NCBI GenBank assembly: GCA_964563395.1
Contig: CAZLWK010000001.1
Coordinates: 124,001 to 188,000, forward strand
DNA length: 64,000 nucleotides
Direction of reading: 5' to 3'
Origin: JBEVOS01 sp964563395
Lineage (GTDB): Bacteria > Pseudomonadota > Alphaproteobacteria > Caulobacterales > Aquidulcibacteraceae
Shown: positions 52,258-60,829 of the stretch, piece after piece
How the letters are laid out: the number at the start of each line of letters is the position of its first letter
How positions within the stretch are numbered: the first letter of the stretch is position 1
The notes under the pieces: model-generated
Seen by the model: the letters and a program-made list of their open reading frames with translations, nothing else
Told to the model about the DNA's origin: nothing
Database searches by the model: none
Translations under genes and position numbers: made by a program

Positions 52258-54504
52258 ATGGCGGACGATCTTGGCGCGCCGCCCTCAGAAGAGGGCGGGC
52301 GGATCATCGAGGAGCCGATCGGAGAGGCGTTGTCGCGGCGCTATCTCGCCTACGCGCTCTCCACCATCACCAGCCGCGCGCTGCCGGACGTGCGCGACGG
52401 GCTGAAGCCGGTTCATCGCCGCGTGCTCTATGCGATGCGCGATCTCAACTTGAACCCCGACGCGGCGTTCAAGAAATCGGCGCGCGTGGTCGGCGACGTG
52501 ATGGGCCGCTTCCACCCGCATGGCGATCAATCCATCTATGACGCGCTCGTGCGCCTCGCGCAGGATTTCAACTCCCGCTACCCGCTCGTCGACGGGCAAG
52601 GTAATTTCGGCAACATCGACGGCGATAATCCCGCCGCGATGCGCTACACCGAAAGCAGGCTGACGCGCGCGGCCGAAGCGCTTTTGCAAGGCATCGACGA
52701 GGACGCGGTCGATTTCCGTGCCAATTACGATGAGCAGGAGCGCGAGCCGGTGGTGCTGCCGGCGGCGTTTCCCAATCTGCTCGCCAATGGATCCTCCGGC
52801 ATCGCCGTCGGCATGGCGACGTCCATTCCCCCGCACAACGCCGCCGAACTGATCGATGCGTGCCTGCTGCTGATCGATAATCCCAAGGCCACGACGGACG
52901 ATCTGATCAAGATTGTGCCCGGCCCCGATTTTCCCACCGGCGGCGTTTGCGTCGAGCCGGCGGAGTCCATTCGCGAAGCCTACGAAACAGGACGCGGCGG
53001 TTTTCGCGTTCGCGCGCGTTGGAGCGTGGAAGAGACGGGACGCGGCGGCTGGCGGATCGTCGTCACCGAAATTCCCTATCTCGTGCAGAAAGCCAAGCTG
53101 ATCGCGGATTTAGCGGAAATCATCGAGGCGAAGAAATCCCCGTTGCTCGGGGATGTGCGCGATGAAAGCGCAGAAACGATCCGCCTCGTGCTCGAGCCGA
53201 AATCGCGCGCCGTCGAGCCGGCCGTGATGATGGAAAGCCTCTTCAAGTTGTCGGCCTTGGAGACGCGCACCTCTCTCAACATGAACGTGCTCGACGCGCA
53301 CGGCGTGCCGCGCGTGATGGGCCTGAAGGAGGCGTTGCGCGCCTTTCTCGATCACCGCCAGGATGTGCTGAAGCGGCGCAGCGCGCACCGTTTGGAGAAG
53401 ATCGCGGCCCGCCTCGACGTGCTGGCCGGTCTCTTGATCGTCTATCTGAATTTGGACGAGGTGATCCGCATCATCCGCAACGAGGATGAACCCAAGCCCG
53501 CGCTGATCAAGCGGTTCACGCTGAACGACACACAGGCCGACGCCATCCTCAACACGCGTCTGCGCCAATTGCGCAAGCTGGAGGAGATGGAGATACGCCG
53601 CGAGGATGCGGCGCTGCGCGAAGAGCAAAAAGGCCTTCAGGCCTTGCTTGAGGATACACGCAAGCAATGGCGCAAGATCGCCAGCGAATTGAAGGAGACG
53701 CGCGGCCTGTTCGATCCGAAAACGAGCCTTGGCAGGCGTCGAACCAATCTGGCCGAGGCGCCCAGCGTCGCCGCCGAGATCAGCGTTGAGGCGTTCGTCG
53801 CGCGCGAGCCGATCACGGTCGTCCTCTCGGAGCGCGGCTGGATTCGCGCCCTCAAAGGTCATCTGGAGAATTTGGGTGATCTCAAATTCAAGGAAGGCGA
53901 CCACGCTCAGCACATAGTGCACGCGCAAACGACGGATCGTTTGGTGTTGTTCGCATCGGATGGGCGCGCCTTCACGCTCGACGCGCACAAATTGCCTGGC
54001 GGACGCGGCGCGGGCGAGCCCATCCGGCTGCAGATCGATCTTGGCGATATCGATGAAGCGGTGGCGCTGTTCGTCCATGATCCGGAAGGCAAGCGCCTCT
54101 TGGCGAGCTTTGACGGCTATGGCTTCGTCGCCCCTGAAAGCGAAATGATCGCGCAGAAGCGCTCGGGTAAGCAGGTGTTGACGGGGCGCGCCATGGCGGC
54201 GCCGCCCTTGGACGGCGACCGCGTGGCGGTGATCGGCCAGAACAGGAAGCTGCTCATCTTCCCGATCGGCGAATTGCCGGAAATGGCCCGCGGGCGGGGC
54301 GTGAAGCTGCAGGCCTATCATGAGGGCGGCCTGGCGGACGCAGTCGTGTTCGCCAAGGAGGATGGCCTCTTCTGGATCGACAGCGCGGGCAGGAAGCGCG
54401 CGGTGGAGTCTTGGAAGGATTATGTCGGCAAGCGCGGCGGGGCCGGCAAGCTCGCCCCGCGGGGCTTTTCACGCTCGGGCCGGTTCAGCGACGTCATCGG
54501 CTAG
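52258..54504 (+). CDS. parC: DNA topoisomerase IV subunit A
   Basis: ParC, with ParE, decatenates daughter chromosomes. The 748-residue protein has the same breakage-reunion domain as GyrA, with active-site Tyr130 in AAMRYTESR, but lacks the GyrA box and has a shorter C-terminal domain (FDPKTSLGRRRTNL, then the degenerate pinwheel), which decides for ParC. The quinolone region is HPHGDQSIYDALVRL, with Gln91 for Ser80 and Asp95 for Glu84 of E. coli. The ATG at 52258 is used; a TTG 12 bases earlier is in frame. parE is not in the window. Confidence 0.96.
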   Translation: MADDLGAPPSEEGGRIIEEPIGEALSRRYLAYALSTITSRALPDVRDGLKPVHRRVLYAMRDLNLNPDAAFKKSARVVGDVMGRFHPHGDQSIYDALVRLAQDFNSRYPLVDGQGNFGNIDGDNPAAMRYTESRLTRAAEALLQGIDEDAVDFRANYDEQEREPVVLPAAFPNLLANGSSGIAVGMATSIPPHNAAELIDACLLLIDNPKATTDDLIKIVPGPDFPTGGVCVEPAESIREAYETGRGGFRVRARWSVEETGRGGWRIVVTEIPYLVQKAKLIADLAEIIEAKKSPLLGDVRDESAETIRLVLEPKSRAVEPAVMMESLFKLSALETRTSLNMNVLDAHGVPRVMGLKEALRAFLDHRQDVLKRRSAHRLEKIAARLDVLAGLLIVYLNLDEVIRIIRNEDEPKPALIKRFTLNDTQADAILNTRLRQLRKLEEMEIRREDAALREEQKGLQALLEDTRKQWRKIASELKETRGLFDPKTSLGRRRTNLAEAPSVAAEISVEAFVAREPITVVLSERGWIRALKGHLENLGDLKFKEGDHAQHIVHAQTTDRLVLFASDGRAFTLDAHKLPGGRGAGEPIRLQIDLGDIDEAVALFVHDPEGKRLLASFDGYGFVAPESEMIAQKRSGKQVLTGRAMAAPPLDGDRVAVIGQNRKLLIFPIGELPEMARGRGVKLQAYHEGGLADAVVFAKEDGLFWIDSAGRKRAVESWKDYVGKRGGAGKLAPRGFSRSGRFSDVIG

Positions 54505-54561
54505 ATTAGTGATTCCTTACCCGCTTTCGGCTAGAGAGCTTTGAGCAAAGAAGGAACGACC

Positions 54562-55134
54562 ATGGGTCTCGGCCTCATTCTGCTGATCGTCGCGATCGTC
54601 CTCGCGGTGCTGCTGGTGGTGATTTACAACCGGCTGGTTGCGCTGCGGCAGAACGTCAACAACGCCTTCGCCGATATCGACGTGCAGCTGAAGCAGCGGC
54701 ATGACCTGGTGCCCAATCTGGTTGAAACCGTGAAAGGCTATGCCGCCCATGAGCGCGGCACGCTGGAAGCCGTGATCACCGCGCGCAGCAACGCCGTGAA
54801 CGCCGAGAAAAGCGGCGATCCCGCCGCGATGGGCGCGGCCGAAGGTCTGTTGGGCGCGGCGCTTGGCCGGCTGTTCGCCCTCGCCGAAGCCTATCCCGAC
54901 CTCAAGGCCGATGCGAATTTCCGTCAATTGCAGACGGAGCTCAGCGATCTTGAGAACAAGATCGCGGCGGCGCGGCGCTTCTTCAACAACTCGGTCAACG
55001 AATACAATACCGGCCGCGAGCAATTCCCCGCCGTGCTCATCGCCGGTCCCTTCGGGTTCGGTCCGCGCACGTTCTTCGATTTGGGCGAAGGGCGCGCCGC
55101 AGCCGAGGAAGCGCCGAAGGTAAGCTTCAACTAG
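54562..55134 (+). CDS. lemA: LemA-family protein
   Basis: A 190-residue LemA protein: one N-terminal membrane helix (LILLIVAIVLAVLLVVIY) followed by the family core NRLVALRQNVNNAFADIDVQ, LKQRHDLVPNLVETVKGYA and NNSVNEYNTGREQFPAVL, a helical bundle facing the periplasm. AAGGA six bases before the ATG at 54562 decides the start over a TTG at 54541. The gene is followed after 12 bases by a membrane M48 protease; LemA/M48 pairs are widespread and probably act in envelope maintenance. Confidence 0.94.
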   Translation: MGLGLILLIVAIVLAVLLVVIYNRLVALRQNVNNAFADIDVQLKQRHDLVPNLVETVKGYAAHERGTLEAVITARSNAVNAEKSGDPAAMGAAEGLLGAALGRLFALAEAYPDLKADANFRQLQTELSDLENKIAAARRFFNNSVNEYNTGREQFPAVLIAGPFGFGPRTFFDLGEGRAAAEEAPKVSFN

Positions 55135-55146
55135 GCGCCGCGCGCC

Positions 55147-56181
55147 ATGGGCGCCTTCGGCCTTCAGTCGCATATCTGGAGCAACAATTCGAAATCCCTG
55201 CTTCTGCTGGCGGGGTTTCCCGTTCTGCTCATTTTGCTGACCTATGGCCTCTTCCTTATCTATGCCGGCTTTACAGGCGAGGGCGCGTCGCTGACGCAGC
55301 CGCTGCTGGGGCCGTTCCTGTGGGCCGCCGATGCGCTGATGGGGGCGTGGCCCTATGCGCTCGTGGCCGCGTTCGTGTGGTTCGCCATCGCATACGCCTT
55401 CTATCAAAACATCATCGATGCGGCGACGGGCGCGCGCGCCGTGACGCGACAAGAAGAGCCGGCGCTCTACAATCTGCTGGAAAACCTGTGCATATCGCGT
55501 GGCCTTAAGATGCCGGCGCTGCGCATCATGGAGACCGACGCCCTCAACGCCTTCGCAACGGGCCTCCATGAAGGGCAATACAGCATCACGGTCACGCGCG
55601 GCTTGATGCAGGCGCTGGGGCGCGACGAATTGGAGGCGGTGCTGGCGCACGAGCTTTCGCATATTCGCAATCGTGACGTCCGTCTGCTTGTCATCTCCGT
55701 CGTGTTTGTCGGCATTTTTTCCTTTGTCGGCGAGCTCGCCTTTCGCGGGCTCACGCGCGGCGCGTTCAGTTCGTCCGGCGGCGGCTCTTCGCGCCGCTCC
55801 TCGAGCGGGGGCGGCGGGGGCGCGTTGCTCGCGATTGTTGTGGGCCTTGCGCTCATCGCCATCGCGTATGCGCTCGCCATCGTCATTCGCTTCGCCTTGT
55901 CGCGACGGCGCGAATATCTCGCCGATGCGGGCGCGGTTGAACTGACGAAGAATCCGGATGCGATGATCTCGGCTTTGCAGAAGATTTCAGGGAAAGCCGC
56001 CGTGCAGGGCGTGCCGGCGGAGGTGCGTGAGATGTTCATCGAGAACCCGCACGCCGATCTCACCAGTCTCTTCGCCACGCACCCGCCGATCGAGCGGCGC
56101 ATCGAAATGCTGGAGCTGCATGCGGGCGGTCGGCGGGCCGAACTTGAGCCCGCCGCGAACAAGCCCGGCCCTTGGGGCTAA
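55147..56181 (+). CDS. Membrane-bound M48 metalloprotease (HtpX-like)
   Basis: A 344-residue zinc protease with two membrane helices near the N-terminus (LLLLAGFPVLLILLTYGLFL, then ALVAAFVWFAIAYAFY) and two more around a glycine- and serine-rich linker (SSGGGSSRRSSSGGGGG). The zinc site is HELSH, the third ligand is in RREYLADAGAV. The order and the LemA partner fit the HtpX-related family that degrades misfolded membrane proteins. It ends seven bases before convergent bpt. Confidence 0.92.
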   Translation: MGAFGLQSHIWSNNSKSLLLLAGFPVLLILLTYGLFLIYAGFTGEGASLTQPLLGPFLWAADALMGAWPYALVAAFVWFAIAYAFYQNIIDAATGARAVTRQEEPALYNLLENLCISRGLKMPALRIMETDALNAFATGLHEGQYSITVTRGLMQALGRDELEAVLAHELSHIRNRDVRLLVISVVFVGIFSFVGELAFRGLTRGAFSSSGGGSSRRSSSGGGGGALLAIVVGLALIAIAYALAIVIRFALSRRREYLADAGAVELTKNPDAMISALQKISGKAAVQGVPAEVREMFIENPHADLTSLFATHPPIERRIEMLELHAGGRRAELEPAANKPGPWG

Positions 56182-56188
56182 GACGTGG

Positions 56189-56980
56189 CTAGCGTTTCAA
56201 GGGCCACGCGCCCAGCGCCGCGCCCTTTTCGCTGCTTTGCGTGAACGGACGCCATTCGCCGCGCTGTAGCAATTGCAGCGGCTGAAACTGCGCCTTGTAA
56301 GCCATCTTCTCGCTGCCATGGATCCAATAGCCGAGATAGACGTGCTCGAAGCCGGCAGCGCGCGCCTGCGCGATGTGGTCCAGGATCGTGTAAACGCCGA
56401 GCCCGCGTCCCGCGTCCGCCGGATCGAAGAAGGAATAGACGAGGCTCAGCCCGTCCTTGAGCACATCGACAAGGGCGGCCGCCACCAAGTCGCCGCGCCG
56501 CGCGCCCCCGCTTTCGCGATACTCGACGATATGCGTGCGGACCGGACTTTCCTCCACCATGGCCACGTAATCGGCGCCCGTCATATCGGCCATGCCGCCC
56601 TCGGCGTGACGCGAATTGAGATAGCGGCGCAGCAACTGAAACTGCTCTTCGGTGGCCTCGGCCGGCTTGAGCGCGCGCGTCAGATCCGCATTGCGCGCCA
56701 AGACGCGTCGCCAGCGCTTCTTGAATTCGAACGCCCCGGCCACGACGCGCGCGGACACGCAGGCGTCGCAGCGATCGCAGGCGGGTCGATAAGCGATGTT
56801 TTGCGAACGGCGGAAGCCGGCATGGGTGAGCGCATCATTGACGGCCGCCGCTTCATGCAGATCGAGGCTGGCGAAGACCTTTCGCTCCCGCTGACCCGGC
56901 AAATAGGGGCAAGGCGCGGGCGCGGTCAGATAGAAGCGCAGATTACGCTGGATGAGGGGGCGCGTGATCGGCGCGGTCAT
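56189..56980 (-). CDS. bpt: Aspartate/glutamate leucyltransferase Bpt
   Basis: A 263-residue protein of the ATE1-like fold. It transfers leucine from tRNA to N-terminal Asp or Glu of proteins, marking them for ClpAPS (N-degron pathway). Typical segments are LPGQRERKVFASL, AYRPACDRCDACVSARV, HAEGGMADMTGADYVAM, YSFFDPADAGRGLGVYTILD and YLGYWIHGSEKMAYKAQFQP. Bacterial members of this clade are Bpt rather than arginyl transferases. The ATG at 56980 is used; the open frame extends 51 bases further upstream. motB follows the same strand upstream with a 31-base gap. Confidence 0.9.
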   Translation of the reverse strand: MTAPITRPLIQRNLRFYLTAPAPCPYLPGQRERKVFASLDLHEAAAVNDALTHAGFRRSQNIAYRPACDRCDACVSARVVAGAFEFKKRWRRVLARNADLTRALKPAEATEEQFQLLRRYLNSRHAEGGMADMTGADYVAMVEESPVRTHIVEYRESGGARRGDLVAAALVDVLKDGLSLVYSFFDPADAGRGLGVYTILDHIAQARAAGFEHVYLGYWIHGSEKMAYKAQFQPLQLLQRGEWRPFTQSSEKGAALGAWPLKR

Positions 56981-57011
56981 GCTGCAGCGTGTCCGGGCGC
57001 GACGGGCGCCG

Positions 57012-57929
57012 TCAAGGCCCCGTCCTGACAAGCGAATGATCTGCCGGCAGCGGCGGCGCTTCGCGCAGCAAGGTGATGGCGATGCGCCGGTTTCCGGGCA
57101 GGGTGGGATCGTCGGCGAACAGGGGCTCGCTGTCGGCGCGCCCCGTCACCTCATAGATGTGATCGCGCGGCACGCCATTGGCTTCCAGGAGCCGGCGCGC
57201 GGCGTTGGCGCGCGCGGACGAAAGCTCCCAATTGGAGGCATAGCTGCGCCCTGGCGCGTCGCCGTCCGTATGTCCGCTGATCGTCAGCCGGTTCGGCAAT
57301 TGGGCGACGATGCGTGAGATCGAGGCGATGAGGCGCTGGGCGCGCTCGTTCGGCTCGGCCGCGCCAGGCGTGAACATCGAGCGGCCTTCCTGATCGATGA
57401 TCTGAATGCGCAGCCCTTCGGGGGTCTGCTCCACGATGACGTTGCGGGAGAGTTCGCCCACGTCCGGCATGTCCGCCATGGCTTGCCGGATCGCCTCGGC
57501 GGCGCGCGCGAATTGCGCGTCCTCGCGGATCGAGCGGGCGCGCGTCAAACTGTCCTCGGCCGGGACCGTTTCAGATTGCGCGGCGTCCTGCGCGCCGTCG
57601 TCGGCGGTGCGGTTGGAGGTGAACTCGGGATTGCTGGACGCCGCCACCGGCGCCGAATAGCCGTTGCGCACGCCCTCCTCGGCGAAGGAGGTGCCGGCCA
57701 GCAATCCGCCGGCGCCGCTGGAGACGCGCGAAACGCTGGCGGGCGCGAAGAATTCGGCGATGCCGCGTCGCTGATCGGGGCTGGTCGTGTTGATCAGCCA
57801 CATCAACAGGAAGAACGCCATCATCGCGGTGACGAAGTCGGCATAGGCCACTTTCCACGCGCCGCCATGATGACCGTGCCCGCCGCCCTTCTTGATTTTC
57901 TTGATGACGATCGGGGCTTGGTTCGCCAT
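57012..57929 (-). CDS. motB: Flagellar motor stator protein MotB
   Basis: MotB anchors the stator to peptidoglycan and, with MotA, forms the ion channel. The 305-residue protein starts with the basic segment VIKKIKKGGGHGHHGGAWK, then the single membrane helix with the essential Asp31 in VAYADFVTAMMAFFLLMW, and ends with an OmpA-type domain (LTISGHTDGDAPGRSYASNW, SSARANAARRLLE). motA is not adjacent, as in Caulobacter. ATGs at 57929 and 57935 both fit; no ribosome site separates them. It shows that the organism is probably flagellated. Confidence 0.95.
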   Translation of the reverse strand: MANQAPIVIKKIKKGGGHGHHGGAWKVAYADFVTAMMAFFLLMWLINTTSPDQRRGIAEFFAPASVSRVSSGAGGLLAGTSFAEEGVRNGYSAPVAASSNPEFTSNRTADDGAQDAAQSETVPAEDSLTRARSIREDAQFARAAEAIRQAMADMPDVGELSRNVIVEQTPEGLRIQIIDQEGRSMFTPGAAEPNERAQRLIASISRIVAQLPNRLTISGHTDGDAPGRSYASNWELSSARANAARRLLEANGVPRDHIYEVTGRADSEPLFADDPTLPGNRRIAITLLREAPPLPADHSLVRTGP

Positions 57930-57962
57930 GGACATGGGCGATATGGTCCGTTGACTTGTGTT

Positions 57963-57980
57963 CCGCCCTTTCATGGGCGG
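57963..57980. repeat. Inverted repeat in the motB/flavin reductase divergent region
   Basis: Perfect CCGCCC / GGGCGG with a 6-base loop in the 87-base divergent gap. TTGACT at 57951-57956 looks like a -35 hexamer but no -10 follows at the right distance. A TTAA half-site of the CtrA type lies at 57987-57990. The function of the repeat is unknown. Confidence 0.25.
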
Positions 57981-58016
57981 TCGTCGTTAATTTCGCGTCT
58001 ATGGCCTTTGCCCCGC

Positions 58017-58493
58017 ATGAGTGAGGATTCCCTGGCCTTCCGCCGCGCGCTTGGCGCGTTCGCGACGGGCGTGGCCGTCATAACTACAGCGGACGCCGCA
58101 GGCGGCGCGGCGGCCATCACCGTGAATTCCTTCTCCTCGGTTTCGTTGAACCCGCGCTTGGTGTTGTGGTCGCTGGGCGATCAATCGGACGCCTATGGCG
58201 TGTTCTCGGCGGCGGAGACGTGGGGCGTGTCGGTCTTGGGGGCTGAGGATCACGAGATCGCGCTTCGTTTCGCCGCCAATGGGCGCTCGGCCGCGTCCGC
58301 GAGCGTCTTGAGCGTATGCGGAGGCGCGCCGGTGTTGGCGGGCGCGCTCGCTGCCTTTGGCTGCCGCACGTTCGCGCGTCACGTTCTGGGCGATCATCTG
58401 CTGATCGTGGGCGAGGTGATGGATTTCAGCGTTCGTCCGGGGGCGGCGTTGAGCTTCTATCGCGGCCGGTTCGGCGCGGTGGCGGAGAGCTGA
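58017..58493 (+). CDS. Flavin reductase-domain protein
   Basis: A 158-residue FMN-binding split-barrel protein of the HpaC/flavin reductase family: FRRALGAFATGVAVITT, AITVNSFSSVSLNPRLVLWSL and WGVSVLG are the FMN contacts, and DHLLIVGEVMDF is in the last strand. Such proteins give reduced flavin to a monooxygenase; no monooxygenase gene is near. It is followed after two bases by a beta-hydroxyacid dehydrogenase, so both probably share a transcript. Confidence 0.9.
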   Translation: MSEDSLAFRRALGAFATGVAVITTADAAGGAAAITVNSFSSVSLNPRLVLWSLGDQSDAYGVFSAAETWGVSVLGAEDHEIALRFAANGRSAASASVLSVCGGAPVLAGALAAFGCRTFARHVLGDHLLIVGEVMDFSVRPGAALSFYRGRFGAVAES

Positions 58494-58495
58494 GC

Positions 58496-59350
58496 ATGTC
58501 GCGCATCGCCTTTATCGGTCTCGGCGTCATGGGCGCGCCGATGGCGGGCCATCTTCTCAAGGCCGGCCATGATGTGAGGGCCTTCAATCGGTCCTTGGAG
58601 GGACGGGCGGCTTGGACAGCGCGGTTCGGCTTGGACGCCGCGCCCTCCATCGAGGCGGCGGCGGCGGGGGCCGATATGGTCTTCACCTGCGTCAGCGCCG
58701 ATCGCGACCTTGAGGCGGTGTTCGCCGCCGCCGCGCCGCACATGCAGGCCGGCGCGCTGTTCGTTGACCATTCCACCACATCGGCCCGGATCGCCCGCGT
58801 GCTCGCCGCCGAGGCCGCCGCCAAGGGAATAGGCTTCGTGGACGCGCCTGTCTCGGGCGGCCAGGCCGGCGCCGAGAATGGCCGCCTCACGATCATGGCC
58901 GGCGGCGAGGAGGCGCATGTGGAGACCGCGCGCCCGGTGATGAGCGCCTATGCGGCGGGGATCACCCGGATCGGGCCCTCCGGCGCGGGCCAGCTCGCCA
59001 AGATGGTCAACCAAATCTGTATCGCGGGCCTCCTGCAGGGGCTCTCCGAAGGGCTCGCCTTCGCCAAGGCTGCCGATTTGGACGTCGCCGCCGTGATCGC
59101 CGCCATCTCCAAGGGGGCGGCCCAGTCCTGGCAGATGGAGAACCGCTGGAAGACGATGGACGAAGGGCGTTTCGATTTCGGTTTCGCGGTCGATTTGATG
59201 CGCAAGGACCTTGGGCTCGTGCTGGAGGAGGGCCGCGCCAATGGGGCGAGCCTTGCTGTCACCGCCCTTGTCGATCAATTTTACGCCGAGGTTCAGGCCA
59301 AGGGCGGGGGACGGCTCGACACGTCCAGCCTCATCACCCGGCTCCTATAG
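58496..59350 (+). CDS. Beta-hydroxyacid dehydrogenase (3-hydroxyisobutyrate dehydrogenase family)
   Basis: A 284-residue NAD(P)-dependent oxidoreductase. The Rossmann motif is FIGLGVMGAPMAGHLLKAGH, the substrate segment is FVDAPVSGGQAGAENGRLT, and the catalytic lysine lies in GAGQLAKMVNQ. The C-terminal helical domain has GRFDFGFAVDLMRKDLGL. NRSLEGRA after strand 2 (Asn-Arg-Ser) suggests NADP. Related enzymes reduce glyoxylate, succinic semialdehyde or tartronate semialdehyde; the substrate cannot be set here. Confidence 0.92.
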   Translation: MSRIAFIGLGVMGAPMAGHLLKAGHDVRAFNRSLEGRAAWTARFGLDAAPSIEAAAAGADMVFTCVSADRDLEAVFAAAAPHMQAGALFVDHSTTSARIARVLAAEAAAKGIGFVDAPVSGGQAGAENGRLTIMAGGEEAHVETARPVMSAYAAGITRIGPSGAGQLAKMVNQICIAGLLQGLSEGLAFAKAADLDVAAVIAAISKGAAQSWQMENRWKTMDEGRFDFGFAVDLMRKDLGLVLEEGRANGASLAVTALVDQFYAEVQAKGGGRLDTSSLITRLL

Positions 59351-59414
59351 ACGGCCATCCACGGGATTTTAGGAACCTTGGCCTATGGTCCGCCCCATCG
59401 CCCCGGGAGCGGAC

Positions 59415-60248
59415 ATGCGGGATCAGTGGACTGTCGCGATCATCGAACCCAACAAGTTCGAGGCGCAGATCATTCAAGATATCCTGCGCGCCGCTGGGGT
59501 CCAAAAAATGCGCCGGTTCGCCGACAGCGAAGAGGCGCTCGAGCAATTGGGAATCTATCCCGCCACCTTGATCCTCATGGAGGTGGAGGCGGGTCCCCTG
59601 AACGGAGTGGATTGGACCAAACGCTTCCGGCGCGATCGCGGGGCGTTCAATCGCAAGGCCCCCGTTCTGCTCATGGCGCACGCGGTCAGCCGGGCCATGG
59701 CTGAATCCTGCCGTCACGCCGGGGCGAACGCCCTTATCGGCAAGCCCATTTCCAGCGCGCGCCTCCTGCACACGATCGACAAGGTGTTGGCCCATCCGCG
59801 CCCGTTCATCGACGCCCAGAACTATGTCGGGCCATGCCGTCGCGCGGGCATTGTGATGTCAGGCGCGCCGAAGCGCCGGCGCAAATCCGACGCCGCCACG
59901 ACGCAGGCGCCGCTGACCTTGCCGCAAGCCGTCGCGGTCCTGGCGGAAGCGATTGACGAATTGATCGCGGGGCGTGTGCAATTGGTCGATTGCGAAGCCG
60001 CGCTGCATCTGGTGCAAGCCTTGGCCAAGGGCGTCGGCGATAAGCCGATCGGGCGCGTCTGCACGGTGCTGAGCGCGGTGATGGCGGACAAGTCGCTGAG
60101 CGCCAGCGCAGCGTCCGGGGCGATGCGCGATTGCGCGCGTGGCCTCGGAGCGTTGGTGAAATTGCCGATCGATCAGCGCGGCGCGCGCGAATCCATTGCG
60201 GAAGGCCTACGCGCGAGCGCGGCGCGGCTCATGCCAGACGCCGCCTGA
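59415..60248 (+). CDS. Pseudo-receiver domain protein
   Basis: A 277-residue protein with an N-terminal CheY-like domain whose phosphorylation machinery is changed: the acidic pair is Glu11-Pro12, the phospho-aspartate position is Glu56 (LILMEVEAGPLNG), and the Thr/Ser is Ala88 (LLMAHA), while Lys110 (GKP) is kept. It probably acts as a constitutive or protein-binding domain. The C-terminal 130 residues are helical (LPQAVAVLAEAIDELIAGR and MADKSLSASAASGAM, in part) and unknown to me. ATG 59415 with GGGAG upstream is preferred to one 30 bases earlier. The last 76 bases overlap msrQ tail to tail. Confidence 0.8.
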   Translation: MRDQWTVAIIEPNKFEAQIIQDILRAAGVQKMRRFADSEEALEQLGIYPATLILMEVEAGPLNGVDWTKRFRRDRGAFNRKAPVLLMAHAVSRAMAESCRHAGANALIGKPISSARLLHTIDKVLAHPRPFIDAQNYVGPCRRAGIVMSGAPKRRRKSDAATTQAPLTLPQAVAVLAEAIDELIAGRVQLVDCEAALHLVQALAKGVGDKPIGRVCTVLSAVMADKSLSASAASGAMRDCARGLGALVKLPIDQRGARESIAEGLRASAARLMPDAA

Positions 60249-60829
60249 GCGCGCTTGCGCGCCCAATCGTACACGCGCCATCCCAGCAACACCGCCAGGA
60301 TCGCTCCATAAATCAGGGGCGGGCGCGTATCGGCCTTCACCAGCAGCAAATAATGCAGCACCCCGAGACCCGCCGCGACATAAGCGAGCCGGTGCAGCAC
60401 CTTCCAGGCGCGCGGGCCGATGCGCCGCACCATGGCGTTCGTGGAGGTCAAGGCGAGCGGCGCAAGAAGCGCCATCGCGGCCATGCCGATCGTGATGAAC
60501 GGCCGCTTGACGAGGTCCTTGCCGATCGCGGCCCAATCGAAAAAATAATCGAGGCCGACATAAGTCGATAGGTGCGCGAACGCATAGGCGAACGCCATCA
60601 GCCCAATCGGTCGGCGCAAGCGTGCGATCCAAGTTTGGCGCGTCAAACGCAAAAGCGGCGTCACCGCAAGGCTCGCGATGACGAGTCGCAATGCCCACAC
60701 GCCAAGCTCGCGCGTCAATTCCTCGATTGGATTGACACCGAGATCGTTGGTCAGAAAGCGCACCCCGAGATGCGCCGCTGGCAGCGCGCAGAGCAGCGCG
60801 GCGAGCCATGGCGCAAGACGGACAAGCAT
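60173..60829 (-). CDS. msrQ: Protein-methionine-sulfoxide reductase haem-binding subunit MsrQ
   Basis: MsrQ is the membrane haem b protein that passes electrons from the quinone pool to periplasmic MsrP. The 218-residue protein has about six membrane helices, with PIGLMAFAYAFAHLSTYVGLD (in part FAYAFAHLSTY) and AWKVLHRLAYVAAGLGVLHYLL, whose histidines bind haem. The start is the ATG at 60829, inside the msrP stop (TGATG). The basic C-terminal tail (RKRAQAASGMSRAALARRP, in part) is coded by the stretch that overlaps the pseudo-receiver gene. Confidence 0.94.
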   Translation of the reverse strand: MLVRLAPWLAALLCALPAAHLGVRFLTNDLGVNPIEELTRELGVWALRLVIASLAVTPLLRLTRQTWIARLRRPIGLMAFAYAFAHLSTYVGLDYFFDWAAIGKDLVKRPFITIGMAAMALLAPLALTSTNAMVRRIGPRAWKVLHRLAYVAAGLGVLHYLLLVKADTRPPLIYGAILAVLLGWRVYDWARKRAQAASGMSRAALARRPSAMDSRAPR

